From assembly GCA_032173965.1 (NCBI GenBank), contig CM063283.1, positions 85,208,243 to 85,272,242 on the forward strand: a DNA stretch of 64,000 bases. Reading direction: 5' to 3'. Below are positions 11,361 to 25,900 of the stretch, piece after piece. How positions within the stretch are numbered: the first letter of the stretch is position 1; each line of letters opens with the position of its first letter. The notes beneath the pieces are model-generated. The model searched no databases and was not told where the DNA came from. It worked only from the letters and a program-made list of their open reading frames with translations. The DNA comes from Sitta carolinensis (lineage: Eukaryota > Chordata > Aves > Passeriformes > Sittidae). The translations under genes and the position numbers were made by a program.

Positions 11361-14300
11361 CGCACGTCTCTCGCAGGGCCGAGGTAATTATGAACGGCAG
11401 AGACACATTTCACAACTCCTGCAATGCTGTAGTAGCTCAGGCTGCTGTAGTAATGCCCTAAAATATTGACATGTAAAAGCTGCAGGATTATTGCAGTAGT
11501 TTCCTGACCGAGTACTATTGTTTCATGGTAACCAGTGAAACTGCTGTTGTAAAATCTCATCTGCAGCATTTGGTTGTAGCATTAATATATTACATATCAC
11601 TGCCTACACCTAATTTTTTTATCATGATGCCTATTTTTGTTAGCTCCTAAACCAAAATGTAATCAAATATTTTAAAATGGAATATATATTTTTATTATAA
11701 TTATGAGTAATTAGTTCTACTAAGCAGAGCTGCTCTCACTCTTGAAAGAGTGACAAAACCTAAGGAAGATTTCTGGACAGGGATAGAAATCCCTGTTCAT
11801 CTAGTAATGATTTTTAAGCATCCAGAACAAAAACCCAAAGAAACAACAAAACCCCACCAAACCTCTGCAGGATAATCTACACTTGCAAACAATCTGTTCC
11901 CCCCACCACCTCCCCCATTTTAAATTTTTTTCTCAGCATTTAACTAAGAACAGTTCTGAAAGGACAAAATAAAATAAAATCACAGTCTATGTTTGGGCCT
12001 GGCATTAGAGGAAGTGGCTGTGAGGCTCTTTGCACAGAAAGCATTCTCAAGGTAAGAATAAAGACCTAGGTAAAAATGCTGGGAAGCAAAGCAATTACAA
12101 AAAACAAACAAACCTGGAAAGGCTGTTGGAAAGAATCAGAGCCAACGTTAGTTTCAGGCATTTTGCTAATGATGGAGCAATATGGTTGTCGTGTTACTAC
12201 TGCAGATCGCAGGACCAGTAGTTGAAGGGAAAGGTGTCACCAACAGATGTCTCATGTCTTCAAACTGCCCAGCTAAGAATAGTAAAACATGCTGGCACAT
12301 GGGCCTGTTCTCATGGCTTTATTTTATGAACCTCTTTTACCACCCAGTAGTAATTTTGGAGAGGTGCACTAGTGTCCAGAATGGAGCAATACATCAGGCC
12401 TATTTTACACAAAGTGTTGATCTACTGAAGAGTCTAAATATCTCTCAGTTCTGTCTTCCTCTTTCTCACCAATTACCATTGGTGGGTGCAACACTCTTTG
12501 CAGGTGTAGATCCTATGGACACAGATGAATGGTGAAGAATCCTCCCCCAGTCATACGTCAGGGCTGCATCTGCCCTTGCAACTAGGAAGATTATATAAAA
12601 ATAAGTTTTATTTTGGCTAATTTTGTGCTGAAGCAGTTTGGGACACTGCAGTAGAATTTATTTCAGAAGAAAATTGCACATCTGCAAAGATTTCTGCATC
12701 ATCTCAATAGTGCTCTGGTATCTCCATTTCAGCAGTTCCCTCTGTTATAAATGCATATTTTGGTGTTGGCTTTTTGCAAGTGTTGGAATAAATGTTATAA
12801 ATATGATTTTTTTTTCTGTAGTTTTTAGTGTGTTTTAACTACCTGAATAGATGTATAAGGTTTTTTCTTTGCTGTAGTTTGGAATTTAGGTGTAATGTGT
12901 TTTAGCTGCCTGAATAGATAACTTCCAAAAGAGGCCCAAGTGACTATCAGCATTCACCGCTTGTGAAAAACAGACCAAAACCCAAATCAAAAGATGATAA
13001 GAACTGAATAAAAAACTGAATAAAAACTGCGCTTGACAGACCCAAGGAGTGGCCATGCAGAACAGTTCCTAGAAAAGTTTGACTATTCATAAGTCCATGC
13101 ATGAAGAACAGCATAAAAAGAGGTGGTTCCAAGACACCGGGGTGCTTTGGCAGCATGCCAAGGCACCAGGCTGTATTTAACCTTTGCTTTATATATCTCT
13201 TATTGTCTCTATTAAACATTTTTAATTTTTACCAGGAAAGTGAACCTCGTTTTTCACACCTCCATACAAAATTTCTTGTGTGAAGAGCAAATATACATGA
13301 TTAGATTGCCACCTGCAGCCCCATTTTTAATGAATCTGAAATGGTGGCTCAATACTCAAAGATATTAAGTAAGAGTATACTATGCATATGTAGATATAAT
13401 GTGTGGCTTTATTCCGTTGACCTTTTATTTTCGTAGTCTTCCTAGGCTTATACTCACAGATACAAGTTTCGCCTCTCTGTTTCAAAGAGAAGCTGAAATG
13501 GAGTCCTTGATTTTGTTTGCTGTGATTCTTATAGTTTCTTGATTGTTCCCAGCTGAGCTTGGAGCATTGTTGGACACAGACATTTGTACAGGGTTCTGCC
13601 TAAAGAAGTTGCTTGCTACAACACAGGACAGTCTATTCAAAACAGCAAAGTCACTGTTAGGCAACTGCAAGAAACCTCAAACCAACAACAAAACCCTGGG
13701 CAGGGAGATTGGATCACATATAAAGAAGTCTAAGACTGTGTCTCTCACCTGCCTGCCCTGTTTTTCCATATTCAGAGACATGGATCTCTCTAGACAGCAG
13801 CCCAGCAGATGGACTCCCTGCTGACTGCAGGACTTTGCAAGGCCCCTTGCTGACCTGTTTACAACTTGCATAGGAGGACAGTTCTTACTCTCTGAAATGT
13901 TCTTTTCTGCTGTGAACTCTAGATAGCCTGCGTTAAGGAAGGGGAAAGATTTTTCTCTAATAAGGCCAGTTACCCCCAGTTTTTTTTCCCTTTTCCTGCT
14001 TGGATCCAGTGTTTTCCTTCAGAATCATTTGAGATCTCAGTTATATGGAAGTGCATATATTTTACTTCCTGACAATAATTTTTTTTTTCTTGGTTGGTAT
14101 TGTGATCAGAGATTTAATGGATGCCATTGACAACATTAAAACAGGCTTACATATTCTCTTCTCTCTGCACAGAGGGCAAGGACTTTTTGCTGGGGTTCTT
14201 TCTCTCTAAAACCATAGGAGAGCTCAGCTTCTCCATCGTAGAAATTAGTCAGTGTATTTGTTCTGTCTCTTGGGGTTTCTGAATAACAGTGAATACCAAA

Positions 14301-16615
14301 CAAATTACAGATGCTATTGCAACTTGCAGTTAACAGGCAGAAGGGATCCTGAGATACTTTGGAAGACAGACCTGTACTCTGGCATACTTTTTCATGTTAT
14401 GTCTTGTATGGTATCACTAAGAATGTAAGTACTGAAAAATACTATTGGCATCAGTGAAGTGGATGTAGTGGAGTTAGTGAATGCTTATACAGAAGATGCA
14501 ATGTGAAACAGAAGTGGAGGATTAAATTTATTTTTCCTAATTTAGATACCCACAGCTGAGCAAGCCTTGAATGTACCTGGCTATACAGACTCTGGGGTGA
14601 CTAGCTCGTATGTAAATGTCTCTGCTTTGGAATGTTTGATATTAGCTAAGATGAATGTTAGTCACAAAAGTCAGTCTTTCATATTCTTCTCACTTCTCTG
14701 CCATGCATCACAGTCTTCTTAACACTTTATCCTTTGGCTGTTCTAAGGTACAGAGAAACTGACAGCTCCTGAGAAAATAGCCTCTTGAATGGATCTGGCC
14801 TATGCTGGCTCTCAGCCCAGTGTGGAGTCCCAGAGAGAGTCAGAATTGCCACAACACTAAGAAAAGGATAAACAAGTAGAATGTGGATAGTAAAATGGGA
14901 AAAAAGAGGACAGCGTGCCAGCAAGGATGAAATGGATCAGTGTTACGACCATGCTAGTAGCAGAAAGTAGTAGAAAAGAAAAAAAAATCTGTGCTGAGGC
15001 TAGAGGTATGAAAATATCCAGAGGAAGTTTGTGAGCCGGGGAGGATGCTGGTCAATACAGCTTTGGGGATTTTTTGTTTGGTTGGGTTGCATGTAGACAG
15101 AGGCCTCTGCAGCGTTTTTGGAGAGAATTTCGATTGCTTCATATTATGACATAGAGCAAATCATACTGTCATTGAGGGAACATTGGAATCCTTCCGTTTT
15201 TTTGCAAGATTCCTGTCCTACTTTTATTGTATGCAAATTTGCCAGAAGGGAAACCAGACTGAGGTGCCAGGTAGGGTCTAAGTGTTATGATAGAGAAGGT
15301 TTTGAGAAGTTCCAGTGAATTGAATAATACTAGAGGTGTGTGGTCCAATCACACTCCTGAATTCCAGGAAGTTCTGTGAGGCTGTGTGCTGCAAAATCAT
15401 ACAGCTGTGAAGTACAGGAACAGGTCTAAACCAGCTTGCAGCAGTTTTGCTGTTTAAAATTGCTGAGTATTGGCTGTCACTGTTCTCCCAGAATGCTAAC
15501 TCTTCAGACATGAAACTAAGTGAAATTTAGCTTGGAGCTTCAATCTTTTATTAGAGACCTAAGACTAAAAAGAAATGAAAAATCTATGAAAAAATCTTTC
15601 CACTCATGACTGTGATGAATTCCTCTGATTTACATATTAATAAAGAATGACATGAATTAGCAAAACTCCTTTTTCCTACTGCACTGTTGTAGCAGTACAG
15701 AAGTTGTGAGTGTAGTTAGGAGTAAATGCTAATTTTTCCATGCTCAATTAGAGTTAAAAATTTTTTTATAAAAATGCCGAGCATCTAGAACTCCAGCTGA
15801 TTTTAAACGTGAAAAATTTGGGATAAAAGGTAGTATCTCCAATCACAGCCAAGGACAAGTTAGTTTGGCTGGTTATGCTGATTGCCTGCCCGAGAAAGGC
15901 ATAGCACAAATTATTTCCTGTGACGTTCATAGCTTATTAAAGATTTATCTATGTTTTGCAGTTCTAACTCAAATCACCATGTAAAAACACTATAAACAGG
16001 AGCAGCAAATGTTTGAAATCAAGCTTGGTCTTTCTGAACTTGAGATTCAGAAAACCAATGAACTGTAAAGAAAAAACAGATCATTTTACATGTGGACCCT
16101 AAAACAGTTGCAAAATGTTAACCTTCTGAACTAACCATTCTGTGATCATTTTCCACATAAATAAATTATTAGAAAATTTGCAAGCAATGCACAAGTTGTC
16201 TAGTTCTCTTACCTGAATGTATCTTGGATAGGCAACTGCTAATGCATCTAGTGTGTGCAATGCTTTCAATGGAAGACCAAAAAAATCATCCTGAAGATTG
16301 CTCACTCTGGGTGACCCAAGACATTTTTTTCCTTGAATGACAAACAAAATAAGGCAAGGCAATAGACTAGCAAGTCAGGCTTCCTGTTGCTGAGACAGAA
16401 AAGAGTTTCCAAGAAAATGCCATGTGGCACATGCTTCAGCACAGCCTAAGCCTACCCAGTAAACCCTATTTTAAAAGCATCAGTGCTTAGCCCACATTAT
16501 TCTGGTTGTCAGAGACTGAAAAAAAGCATGTGTCCTCAGCTGACCCCTGATTTTTACACATGTCCGGCTTTCTACACACTGGAGTGATTTCCTGAGTTAT
16601 TTCAAACCAAATTTA
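11361..16615. other. Intergenic AT-rich DNA, nothing recognised
   Basis: There is no recognisable exon, element or RNA gene. Open frames are short and patternless. Confidence 0.45.
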
Positions 16616-16990
16616 TAGAATCATCATAAAATTGCCTGGACTGGAAGGGACCTTAAAGATCATTTAGTGACAACCCCCTTGCCATGGGCAGGAATATCTT
16701 CCACTAGACCAGGTTGCTCAGCCCCTCATCTAACTGGTCGTGAGTGCTTTCAGGGATGGAACATCTATAGCTTCTCTAGACAACCTGGCCAATACCTCAC
16801 CATCCCCACAGTAAAGAATTTATTCCTAGTATCTGATCTAAACCTACTGTCTTTTAGTTGGAAGTCATTCCACCTTGTTCTATCACTACATGCCCTTGCA
16901 AATAGTCTCTGTCTATCTTTTTGTAATCTCCCTTCAGGTACCATAAGGCCACAACTGGGTCACCAATTCTGTTGGATTTTCAGAAATTGC
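16616..16990 (-). mobile_element. CR1 LINE 3' fragment, minus orientation
   Basis: It begins TAGAATCATCATAAAATTG, continues with GGAAGGGACCTTAAAGATCATTTAG, CTTGCCATGGGCAGGAATATCTTCCACTAGACCAGGTTGCTCAG-like text and TTCTATCACTACATGCCCTTG. This is the reverse complement of the common CR1 tail, moderately diverged. The open frame 16667-17014 is a shadow of this element. Confidence 0.92.
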
Positions 16991-19594
16991 CCTGTTGGGC
17001 TGAGAGGAAATTGATACTTTTGCCTGTAGGGCTATAACAGTGCTGGTTTCTATATGAATGAAATCTCATCCTGTTTCCATGTTCATCTTTCCTTTTCCCC
17101 TTTCCCCATGTGCACACATGTGCAGACACCTGTGCACACACAAACAGGACATGGTGTGGGGAGATGTGAACTGTGCCTCTTCTTCCAGGACACATTGTGG
17201 GAGCTGTGAGGTGGGCAGTGGAGTATGTGCTGTATCTTGGTGTAGGCACACCAGATGAGGTCTCTGAAAGCTGCATCCCATCTTGGGATCCCTGGTGTAA
17301 GAGACTGCCTTGCTCTGTCCTCCATGGCTTACAGCCATCCTTTATCTCAAGCAGGCCAAAGCATATGTGAGCTTAATTTTTGCCGGAGCTAACTCTTCTT
17401 TTCTGTATGAATGCAGCAAGTGGCAAATCCAGGCAGGATGCTCTGCCCTAGGTGTGAGAAGATCCTGTGGTTTCCCATTTCTCTGCTACTGTGCCTCGGC
17501 TGAGCACTGTGTACATGAAATCTCCACTGGCTGGATGGTAAAACTGGAAGAACAGAGAAGCGATAAGGAACAATGCAAGCGGATTCAAAAGGGATTTGGA
17601 TCATTTAGTTGATGAGCCAGCAGATGGCAAATGCTGCTTGGTGTAGAAAATGAAAAGTAATTAGTCTGGGAACAAAGAGCAAATGTAGGGAATGGGTGTT
17701 ACATTCAACACACTGATCAGAGAAAGAAAGGGGTTACTGTGGAAAAAAAGCACATAGGAAACGTCACTTCAGTGCACAGCTGCAATAAAAAAGGCAAACA
17801 AGACACCAGACTGATGGAACAGTGGGCTATAATGCACCACCAAAGAGGCAATATAGTCCTCTGGAAGATGGTATTAGGCCCCAGACTACTGCATGGAGCA
17901 TGGGTCACTGTCTCAGGAAGGTTATGTTTGGAGAAAGGTGCATTATAAAGCAACTAAACTCTTAATGGTTTCAATTATTTCAGTTCTGAGGCAAAGTTAA
18001 GAGGCTCATTCTGAGGGGTCAAAGAGACCTTAAAGAGATTTTAAAATTACAGTAATGATCAGTACAGGTACCAGAAAATACTTGTACTAATACAAGATTA
18101 TAAAAATTAAGGAAGTGGTACTGAGTAGAGAGCAGAAACTTCACAAACTGCTGCACAAGAAAAGGACAGTTACCTTCTGACTCTGTTGAGTTGGTTATGG
18201 TGAAATACAGATTCAAGAACACATAACAGTCAAGTGAATGATGCACAATTACAGTACATGGAGGTGTCCTGTGGAACAAACAGGAGGACAAATAAAGACA
18301 CAGATAAAAGCAGGAAAATAATTTAAGGGAAGAATCCCTCCTAGGGTTTCAGGGTTTGTTTTTATTTGGATTCTGTTTGTGCAGATTCCTAAGCTGTACC
18401 TATCTGCCTGCTAATAGAATGAACAACCTTTTCACACAAGCCATACTGAATGTGGCTTCCTCCAAACTACATTCGAAAAGAAGAAAAATGTAGGGGAAGG
18501 TAAATGTTGCTCTGTCTTCTTTAGGTCTAGTTAAGATAGAGATTGTTGGGCTGATACTTGTGAAAAGTTGGGACAGCAACAGGCTGAATTTGAGATCAAC
18601 AGGTAATTTACCAGGCTAGGGAAGGAGGGAAATACTGTAAGCAGGCATATCTACAAAAGGGGATGTAAAGACTAAAACTGCAATTAAATAAGTTTCAGGT
18701 GCCTAATCCTGTCCAGGAAACTATCTATGCCTAGAAAAATAGTGCATGGTTGGGCAGGCATTACAGAGGCACTTGAAGTAAATTTACTGACATGTGCTGT
18801 GGTGCAAATACAGAACTGCTGTCACTGCAGCAGGAGTTGGATGCAGCCTGTATATCCTGCTTAGCCCTGAGGTCCTGAAGCTGGTAGATACGGTTTAGAG
18901 CATAAAGATTAACTTCATGGACATTGACAGGAAGACTAGGCTCCTTCCATTTAGCACCATGGCCAGAGAAGACAGTATTTGGTGTGTATTGTCAGGAAAT
19001 TGGAGGTTCATTCGCACAAGCCTCCCAGTAAGCCTCCCAAGCTACTGGACTAAGCTTAGGTCTTGATCATATTTTGCCTCTTCTGTGAGAAGGAATGCAA
19101 GACAGTGAAAAGGAGCTTACAAGACTGGGCTTGTCTCTGGGGTGAGGTGAGGGAGGTAGCAAATGCTGTTGCTCCATGTCTACAAGGCTGCAGCTTCACA
19201 GCTGTAGCCTCACTATGATAAAGGAAATTGAGATAAAAACACCTTGTACTGATTAACTGCAGGTGGTGCCATGGCTGTATCACTAGTGAAAAAAGGAGGG
19301 TTTGAATTTGGTGACATTATTGCAGTTTCACAAAGCTATTCAGTGCCTCTAAAGCTTATGTGGAAGTGGGAAAACAGAAATTGTGTAGTTCATGCAGATG
19401 GATGTTCTGGCCTAAAGAGAACAGCATCAACTTCTCGCAAAGAAGACAGAAGGACTTCTGAGAAAGATGTGGGATAATCTACCCTTGTAGAAACCTAATT
19501 TTAATTCTCCCGTAGTCAGGTAGTGGCTTAAATTCTGAAAGACTGTCTTTTTACTTTTTCCAAAGTTTAGCATAATTATTCTGACTGGATATTC
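16991..19594. other. Intergenic DNA, nothing recognised
   Basis: Several 60-100 codon open frames overlap on both strands between 16980 and 17620, but none shows a domain, a start context or splice signals that support a gene. Confidence 0.4.
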
Positions 19595-19960
19595 TTGTGA
19601 TCTATATAGTCATCCAATCCTTTGAATCCTGCACAGTTCTTGACCTCAGTGCTTCCTGTGGTGATATCTTCCACTGTCCAATTACACATTATGTGAAAGA
19701 GAATTTCATTTGATCGGCTTTGAATGCATGAGGTCTTCATTTCATTGAATATTCCTTTATTCTTGTGTTATGCAGCAAGTTAGAGAAAAATGTCATATAT
19801 TTCTTCTCTAGAGTATTTTATCTTACTGTGTGCCTCCCTATCTGCCCTATCTGCCTCTTTTCTGAGATAAACAAATCTCACTCCTTTCAATCTCTTCTGG
19901 TGATAGTTTCTGCCTCTGCCTTTACACCCTCTGACCCCCTACTCTCATTCTCACTCTCTG
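19595..19960 (-). mobile_element. Ancient amniote CR1 relic, minus orientation
   Basis: Text such as CCTGCACAGTTCTTGACCTCAG, TTCCTGTGGTGATATCTTCCAC, ATTATGTGAAAGAGAATTTC, CGGCTTTGAATGCATGAGG, TTTCATTGAATATTC and TTCTTGTGTTATG parallels the reverse complement of the 3' region of old CR1 families shared with turtles and crocodilians. It is heavily mutated, much older than the other CR1 copies in the window. The right boundary is vague. Confidence 0.6.
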
Positions 19961-22900
19961 ACCTCCATTTGTTTCTGCAGGACCTTCTAGAGCTTGGGGA
20001 GGGCCATGGACAGTATGCCAGAAGAGAATTCAGTCCTGAGTAGCTGAGTATCTTGTTAGCTGTGTGGGTTACAGCTGTACCCTGGTCAGATGTCTTGGTT
20101 GAGCCGTCTGTACTTTTTTTACGCAGTTGGTGCTGAGATCAGCACCACAGGCCTTAATTATTGTAACCAGCTCCTCTCTGGCACCTCTAACATTCATGCT
20201 GTCTTATTTCATTTGGCAGATATCTTGACACCCAAAGAAGACTGCTTTATCCAGTAACCTAACCTTATCTCCTGGTCCCAAATCCTTTTGTTAACCACTT
20301 TGAGAAGAAACGTCTTACCCTTAATTGAAAAAGCCTTTTCAATGCTTCCTTTTGCTATGCCTGGTTTTATGACATTCTTAATCTATTTATGACTTTCTTT
20401 TCATATATTAGTAGATTTGACCTGTATTGCCCACACTGTCCATGCTGTCTCCATAGTATGAGCTTTTCCATGCCAATCTACAAGATTTCCTGTTATTACC
20501 TCTTTGTAGTCATTCAGAACATCCTAAAAGTTTAGTTTTCTGGTAAAACATCCAAGATGCAGTGTAGGGTAGTAAGGCAGGTTCATCTGGAATTCCATGC
20601 TATGCCTGTAAGCTGTACCTAGATCTGAAAGCACAAGCAGCACAACGAAGGTGGAGCTCCCCTGATATTTGCAGGAGTTGTATCCCTTCCAACCCACTCA
20701 GCCCAGGTTGGTACATGGAGTTGTAGCTCAATCAAAGCAAATTTGTGCCTTCCATGTCAAAAGAACCACAACTACTTCACCTTATATGTGTTTGACTGTA
20801 TGTGCTAAATGCTCTGGTATTGGGGCACTCATTATCTGGCTGTGCTTTCTTGCTTTGTGGGAATTGCTCCTTGGAAAGTCACAGATGATTTATGCAGCAT
20901 TAAACAGTGAGCTCCAGGGCTGTCAGGGGACCCAGGCACTGAAATGCATCCCAATTGAATAGATTATCTTCCTGTCCTGTTATGACAGTGCAGAAAGCTT
21001 TCTTAGAGTTCTGCAGTTGAAGGTGCTTCTCCCTTGAAACTCTTGGGCCATGGTTTTTGTATGGGGGCCCTGTTTGCACAGTTCTGTCTTCTACAACTAA
21101 AACTCCAAACATTCAGGAAGCAGAAAAAGGATTTGTTTTCAAGTGGTTTTTTTTTATTTTTTATTTTTTAAGACTACTTCATACTACAGTGCTGTTTTGC
21201 TGTGTTGGCTAGATAGACCAAGGTGTTTTTCATATTAATATGTAATTTTAGAAATTAATAAGTTCTCACAGGTAGGAAGTTGTGCGGGAATTGGACGTTG
21301 ACTGAATGATGTTCAGGAGTAATATGAAGAATATTATCTAGGAAAATGCTGCTGAGGGGATTCAGTGGTGAGGTTGGCATCCTTTGTGCTGAAATCCACA
21401 AAGTTTTTGTTTCTGTGATCTTGTTCAAAAAGGAGCTGTAGTGGTATTAGGATCTGTCCAGGTTATTTTAGAGAGGGTAGCTAGGATGGTGGACAGTTTG
21501 TACTGCTACTTAAAATTAGGAAGACACCTGTTAGTGCAATATTTTTCTTACTTTAATAAGACTTTAATAAATGCAATGTATGTAAATCTGAATGCCATCT
21601 TCATTATGAGCCAGGTGTGCTTGACCCACGTTTTAAATTGGCACTGGTTAGGCAAATGGAAAGGTGAATAGAAAGCTGAACTGAAGAAGAAATTCAGTTG
21701 GGTCACTGCTGTTTCTTTAGTGTAAATTTTTCAGAAAGCATGTGTGATAAACATATAATTAAAAGAGAATTTTGGATTGCTTTCAGGGTTCCAACTGCCT
21801 TCCATCGTCTCAAAGCAGCTATTCATACTTTTACAGGAGCTTTATGAAAGCATGTGAAATGGGTATCAATTTACCCCTATCTTATGCTTTGAAACAGACA
21901 GGACAGCTTTATCCTCTTCTTGTGGCTTTGCCTGGATGATGATGATGATTCTTGTGAGCCTGATCTAAAGCAGCCAATACAAAATAATTTTTTGTGTGTA
22001 GCTCATTTACAGCATTTAAGCTTAAAGCCTCCACTCCTGCAGTGTTTTAACTCAACTTCATACACAGCAAAGAATACCTTTTTTTGATTAGAAGCTATTA
22101 GCTCAAGCTAGTTGGAGGACCTAAGCCTAGATATTTTAATCCCTCTCCAGTCAAAATTTATGTTCTGATGAAACAAGAACAAACTATGTCTGCCTCATCT
22201 AAACCTATTTTTTAACTTTTAGTCCATTCTGCATCATGAAGAGAGCTAAAAAACAGTTCCCTGAACCCAGACTGACCAGGTTGCCTTCACTTGCAGAAGT
22301 AGATGAAACCTTCATATTTTGTATCCTTGAAGTTTAAAGAACTTTTACCACTCTTAGCTTTCTCGTTCTTTTTTTTTTTTTTTTTTTTTCTGGTTCATCA
22401 GTGAGTTTAGGATGCCACTAAGTACTACTCTGTTAACCACCTTAAAGTACCATTAAGCCTAGTTAATTTTTTTCTGCTGCCGCTAGTATTCAATGTGCAA
22501 GAATGACATAAAGATGGATCACACGTGCTGTGGTGGAACAGGTCGCAGGCCCTTGGCAGAGGGGGTACTATGGCTGGTGTTGAGACTGTGGAGCCTGTCT
22601 GGGGAGTGTGACTTTCTGCTGATTTGATTTTCTGTGCTCATTTTTCAAACACCAGTAGTACAAATAAGTACTTGATCCCAATGGGCAGCTCAGAATGGGG
22701 TCTCTTCCTGAGAGAGGGCTTATTTATGTTAAGGCTTGCTTTCAGGTTGTAACCAAAAATCTGCTGTATTGGCCTGCAAAAGAAAACCCTAGAACAAATA
22801 AACAAACCACCCCAACCTGGAACTATTGCCTGGATCACTAGTTTCCTAAGAGGTTTGTTTGGTAAAAGCAAAAACTTGTAGCAATGTGCTTTCCTTAATT

Positions 22901-25900
22901 CAGCTGGATGGAAGGTCTTATCTGGGACCCTGCATCAAGTACTGATAATTTAGAAGGGACTGGAGATTACTGCCCTGCTTAGCACTGCTGTCTGCCCAGA
23001 TTCAGGAGCTCTTCCATCAAGTGAAGGTTCTTACAATTCATCCAGATCCCATGCACCTGAAACAATGTATTTTTTAACTGTATTTATTTGCCTAAACCAT
23101 CAAGTAAACATGGCTACAAAAGCTAGCTTTTAGTACTTTTTGAGAAGCATGACAGCAGTGAGAGGGCTGGGGAGTATCTCTCAGGGAAATATTTACAGAT
23201 GGGTACCTTTTTCTAGTGGCTTTCCAAATGGATATACTCCTTGTGCTTAGTGTTCATTCTCTGCTTACTGCAAGGATTTGTAATCATAGCAGTCCTAGCA
23301 CTCTGTGACTAATAATTTTTTTTTCTAGGGAGCAGGAAAAAAGAAAAGAAAAAACCCCTAACTCTATCTATAGGACTGTGTTCCTGATTATTTTAAACTG
23401 CATATAGGCATATGTGCTCTCAAGTGACAGTTCTTGACATATGTAATCTTAGCTTCTTACAGCTGATTTAAAACATGGGTGTTTGAAAAATGACTACAGA
23501 ATATCAAATCAGTTCAAATTCACACTTGTCACAGTTGCATAAATGGTCCTAGGAGGCACTGTAACAGTACATCTCTACTGATTTGTAATTCCTCATAGGA
23601 CGGGAGATTTCAAGCTTATAGTCTCTAGCCAGGCAGTTGAGTGGCCTGGCTTTCATTTTAAGGAAGAATGTTGCACATTGAGATGTGCTGCTGGTTCCTA
23701 TTTTTAAATTAAAGAAAATGTAAGAATCATGTTATTATGAATGTGAGCTTGATGCAAATGTGGAAGTATGATGACAGGACCTGCATTTCAGCAGGAAACT
23801 GTTGCAATGTTTCCTTCTATGTTTTGTCTTGGGAGCTTGCATGTTCAGTGAACAAGATCACAGACTAATTATTTCAGAATAGCAAATACTACTGTCTATG
23901 CATATGTTCCTCAAATTAGGAACAGAAACTCCCCTAAAATGCAAAGTTTCCCCCTGTTTTTTCCCCTTTCTGAACGAATATTCCATCTTCAGGTTTTGAG
24001 GTTTGGTGGGATTTTTTTTTTTTTCCTTTTCTGTATGAATTTGCTGTTGGCTTTGATACCATTCTAAGTGAAGCACTGGGGCAGAATTTTAGCAAGTAAG
24101 AGCTGAAGAGCTGTGGTAAATTCTTCATTGCTCTGTGTCATTAAATCAAGACTGGGTGCTTTAGGAAAAGGTTAGGCTTCTGTTCATCAAATTATTAGCC
24201 TCTCATAAAGAAATCCCTTGATGAAATGTTATGTGTTTTCCTGGGAAGTAAGACTAGATCATTGTAATGGGCCCTCCAGGTCTTTTGCTCAGTGGTGCCT
24301 GATTTCTTTCCTGACCTTGATTTACACTGAGGAGAAGAAGTTTAAGAGGAACAAGTCATAAAGTAAAATTCTGCATATTCTGAATATTTTAAAGGATTAC
24401 CAGCAAAGCACTGAGGTGTTCAGAGGAAGGAAAAGTGCTAAAACAAGGAGCTCCATTAACTGGCAGAAGTTAATGAACCTGTGTCTGGTGTGTAGGACTG
24501 AAGCGGCACAGGTGTGAGAGATAGTAGTGGGCTCACTGTGAGCCTTGTTGGGCTTGGAAACACAGCTTTGTGGAACTGTCCCTCTGTGTGTTGTTCATCA
24601 GATCTTTAGCTGCTGCAGGAGGTACCTGGTGATCTCCCATCCTTCGATGGTGCAGGCAGTGCCTGAGGAGACCATTCTTTGCCCGTTCTCCTGTCCCAGC
24701 AGCAGCCTCCCGGCAGTGATCAGGAGCAGCAATGCCAGTGTCAGCCCATCGTGAGTCATATTCACTTCCTGAAATCTATTCTTCTCCTTCAGGACCAAAG
24801 CTCTCCATTTATGTGCTTCAGCTTGTGATGGTTACAGTCCATTGAATGCACAGGTTTGTGTATGGTGGTAACTCATCAAAGTGCAGAACATTGTTTGGTC
24901 ATTTTTTCTGTGCTGCAACTGGAGATGTTCTACCAGTACCTGCCCTTGCTGTCAGATGCTGCCTGGAAAAATATGTCTTCCCCAGTAAAAAGTAGGAAAC
25001 TGCCCAGCCCTTGACTCCACAGGTACTGATCGAGCAGTAAAGGAGTACAAGATTCCACCACTTGCAAAATGCTGTGTTAAAACAGCAGCATTTAGGTTTT
25101 TGCCTAAGTATGGAATAAGTACTCCTAAGAGATTGCAATCCTGTGTAGAAGAAGCCAATGAAATTGGGAAATAGTTGGTAAACATTATATGTGTGTGCGA
25201 GGACAGGGGAAGGCAGGCTGGAGAGTGACTTGTATTTCTTGTGGTTTTATTTTAATAGTGGCTGTAAATTGTGAACTGCTGCTCTGCAGCTGCTAAAATT
25301 GTGGCTGGCTTTGGCACTAACAGATGCTACTGGTCTTACATACAGGGGCTTGTTTCCTGCATCTGCATAAAGAAAAACATGGGTTGGTGATGTGCTCATC
25401 CGGTGCCTCACTAAAATGTGGCTGTGACTGCTCTCCTTTTCCCGGAGAGCTGCCTTGCCTCTTTTCACATCTTTTTTTCTGCCAGACACCTCAGTTAAAA
25501 CTGGTGCCCTGCTACTGAGATCTGCTGTAATGAAAGAGCCTTTCCTCCTTCCTTGTACAAAGCTTTCATGAGCTCACCCACAAAGGAAGTGCGGATGAGG
25601 GTGGGTGACTTAGGCAGGAACACAGGTGACTGCGATGGGATTCAAAAGTTGTGACAGAGAACCAGGGAATTGCTTTGCTTGGAAAAAGGTTTAAGAAAGA
25701 GACAGATGAGGCATAGTTGAGACAGAAGGATGTTGATTTCATGGTTTATTGTCACATTAAAAAAGTAATATTACTGATGAATTAATATTTGCTTTTTAAT
25801 ATAAAAGTGCTTATTCTTACAAATCCTTAAGGCTCATTCTGTTACATTACAGTAGGATTTTTCACCATCCCAGAAACTGTGCTACATGAGTTTTACATGA

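Noticed and set aside
10404..11569. Frames of 150-317 codons on both strands around the minisatellite
   Set aside because: They are generated by a stop-free 27-28 bp tandem repeat.
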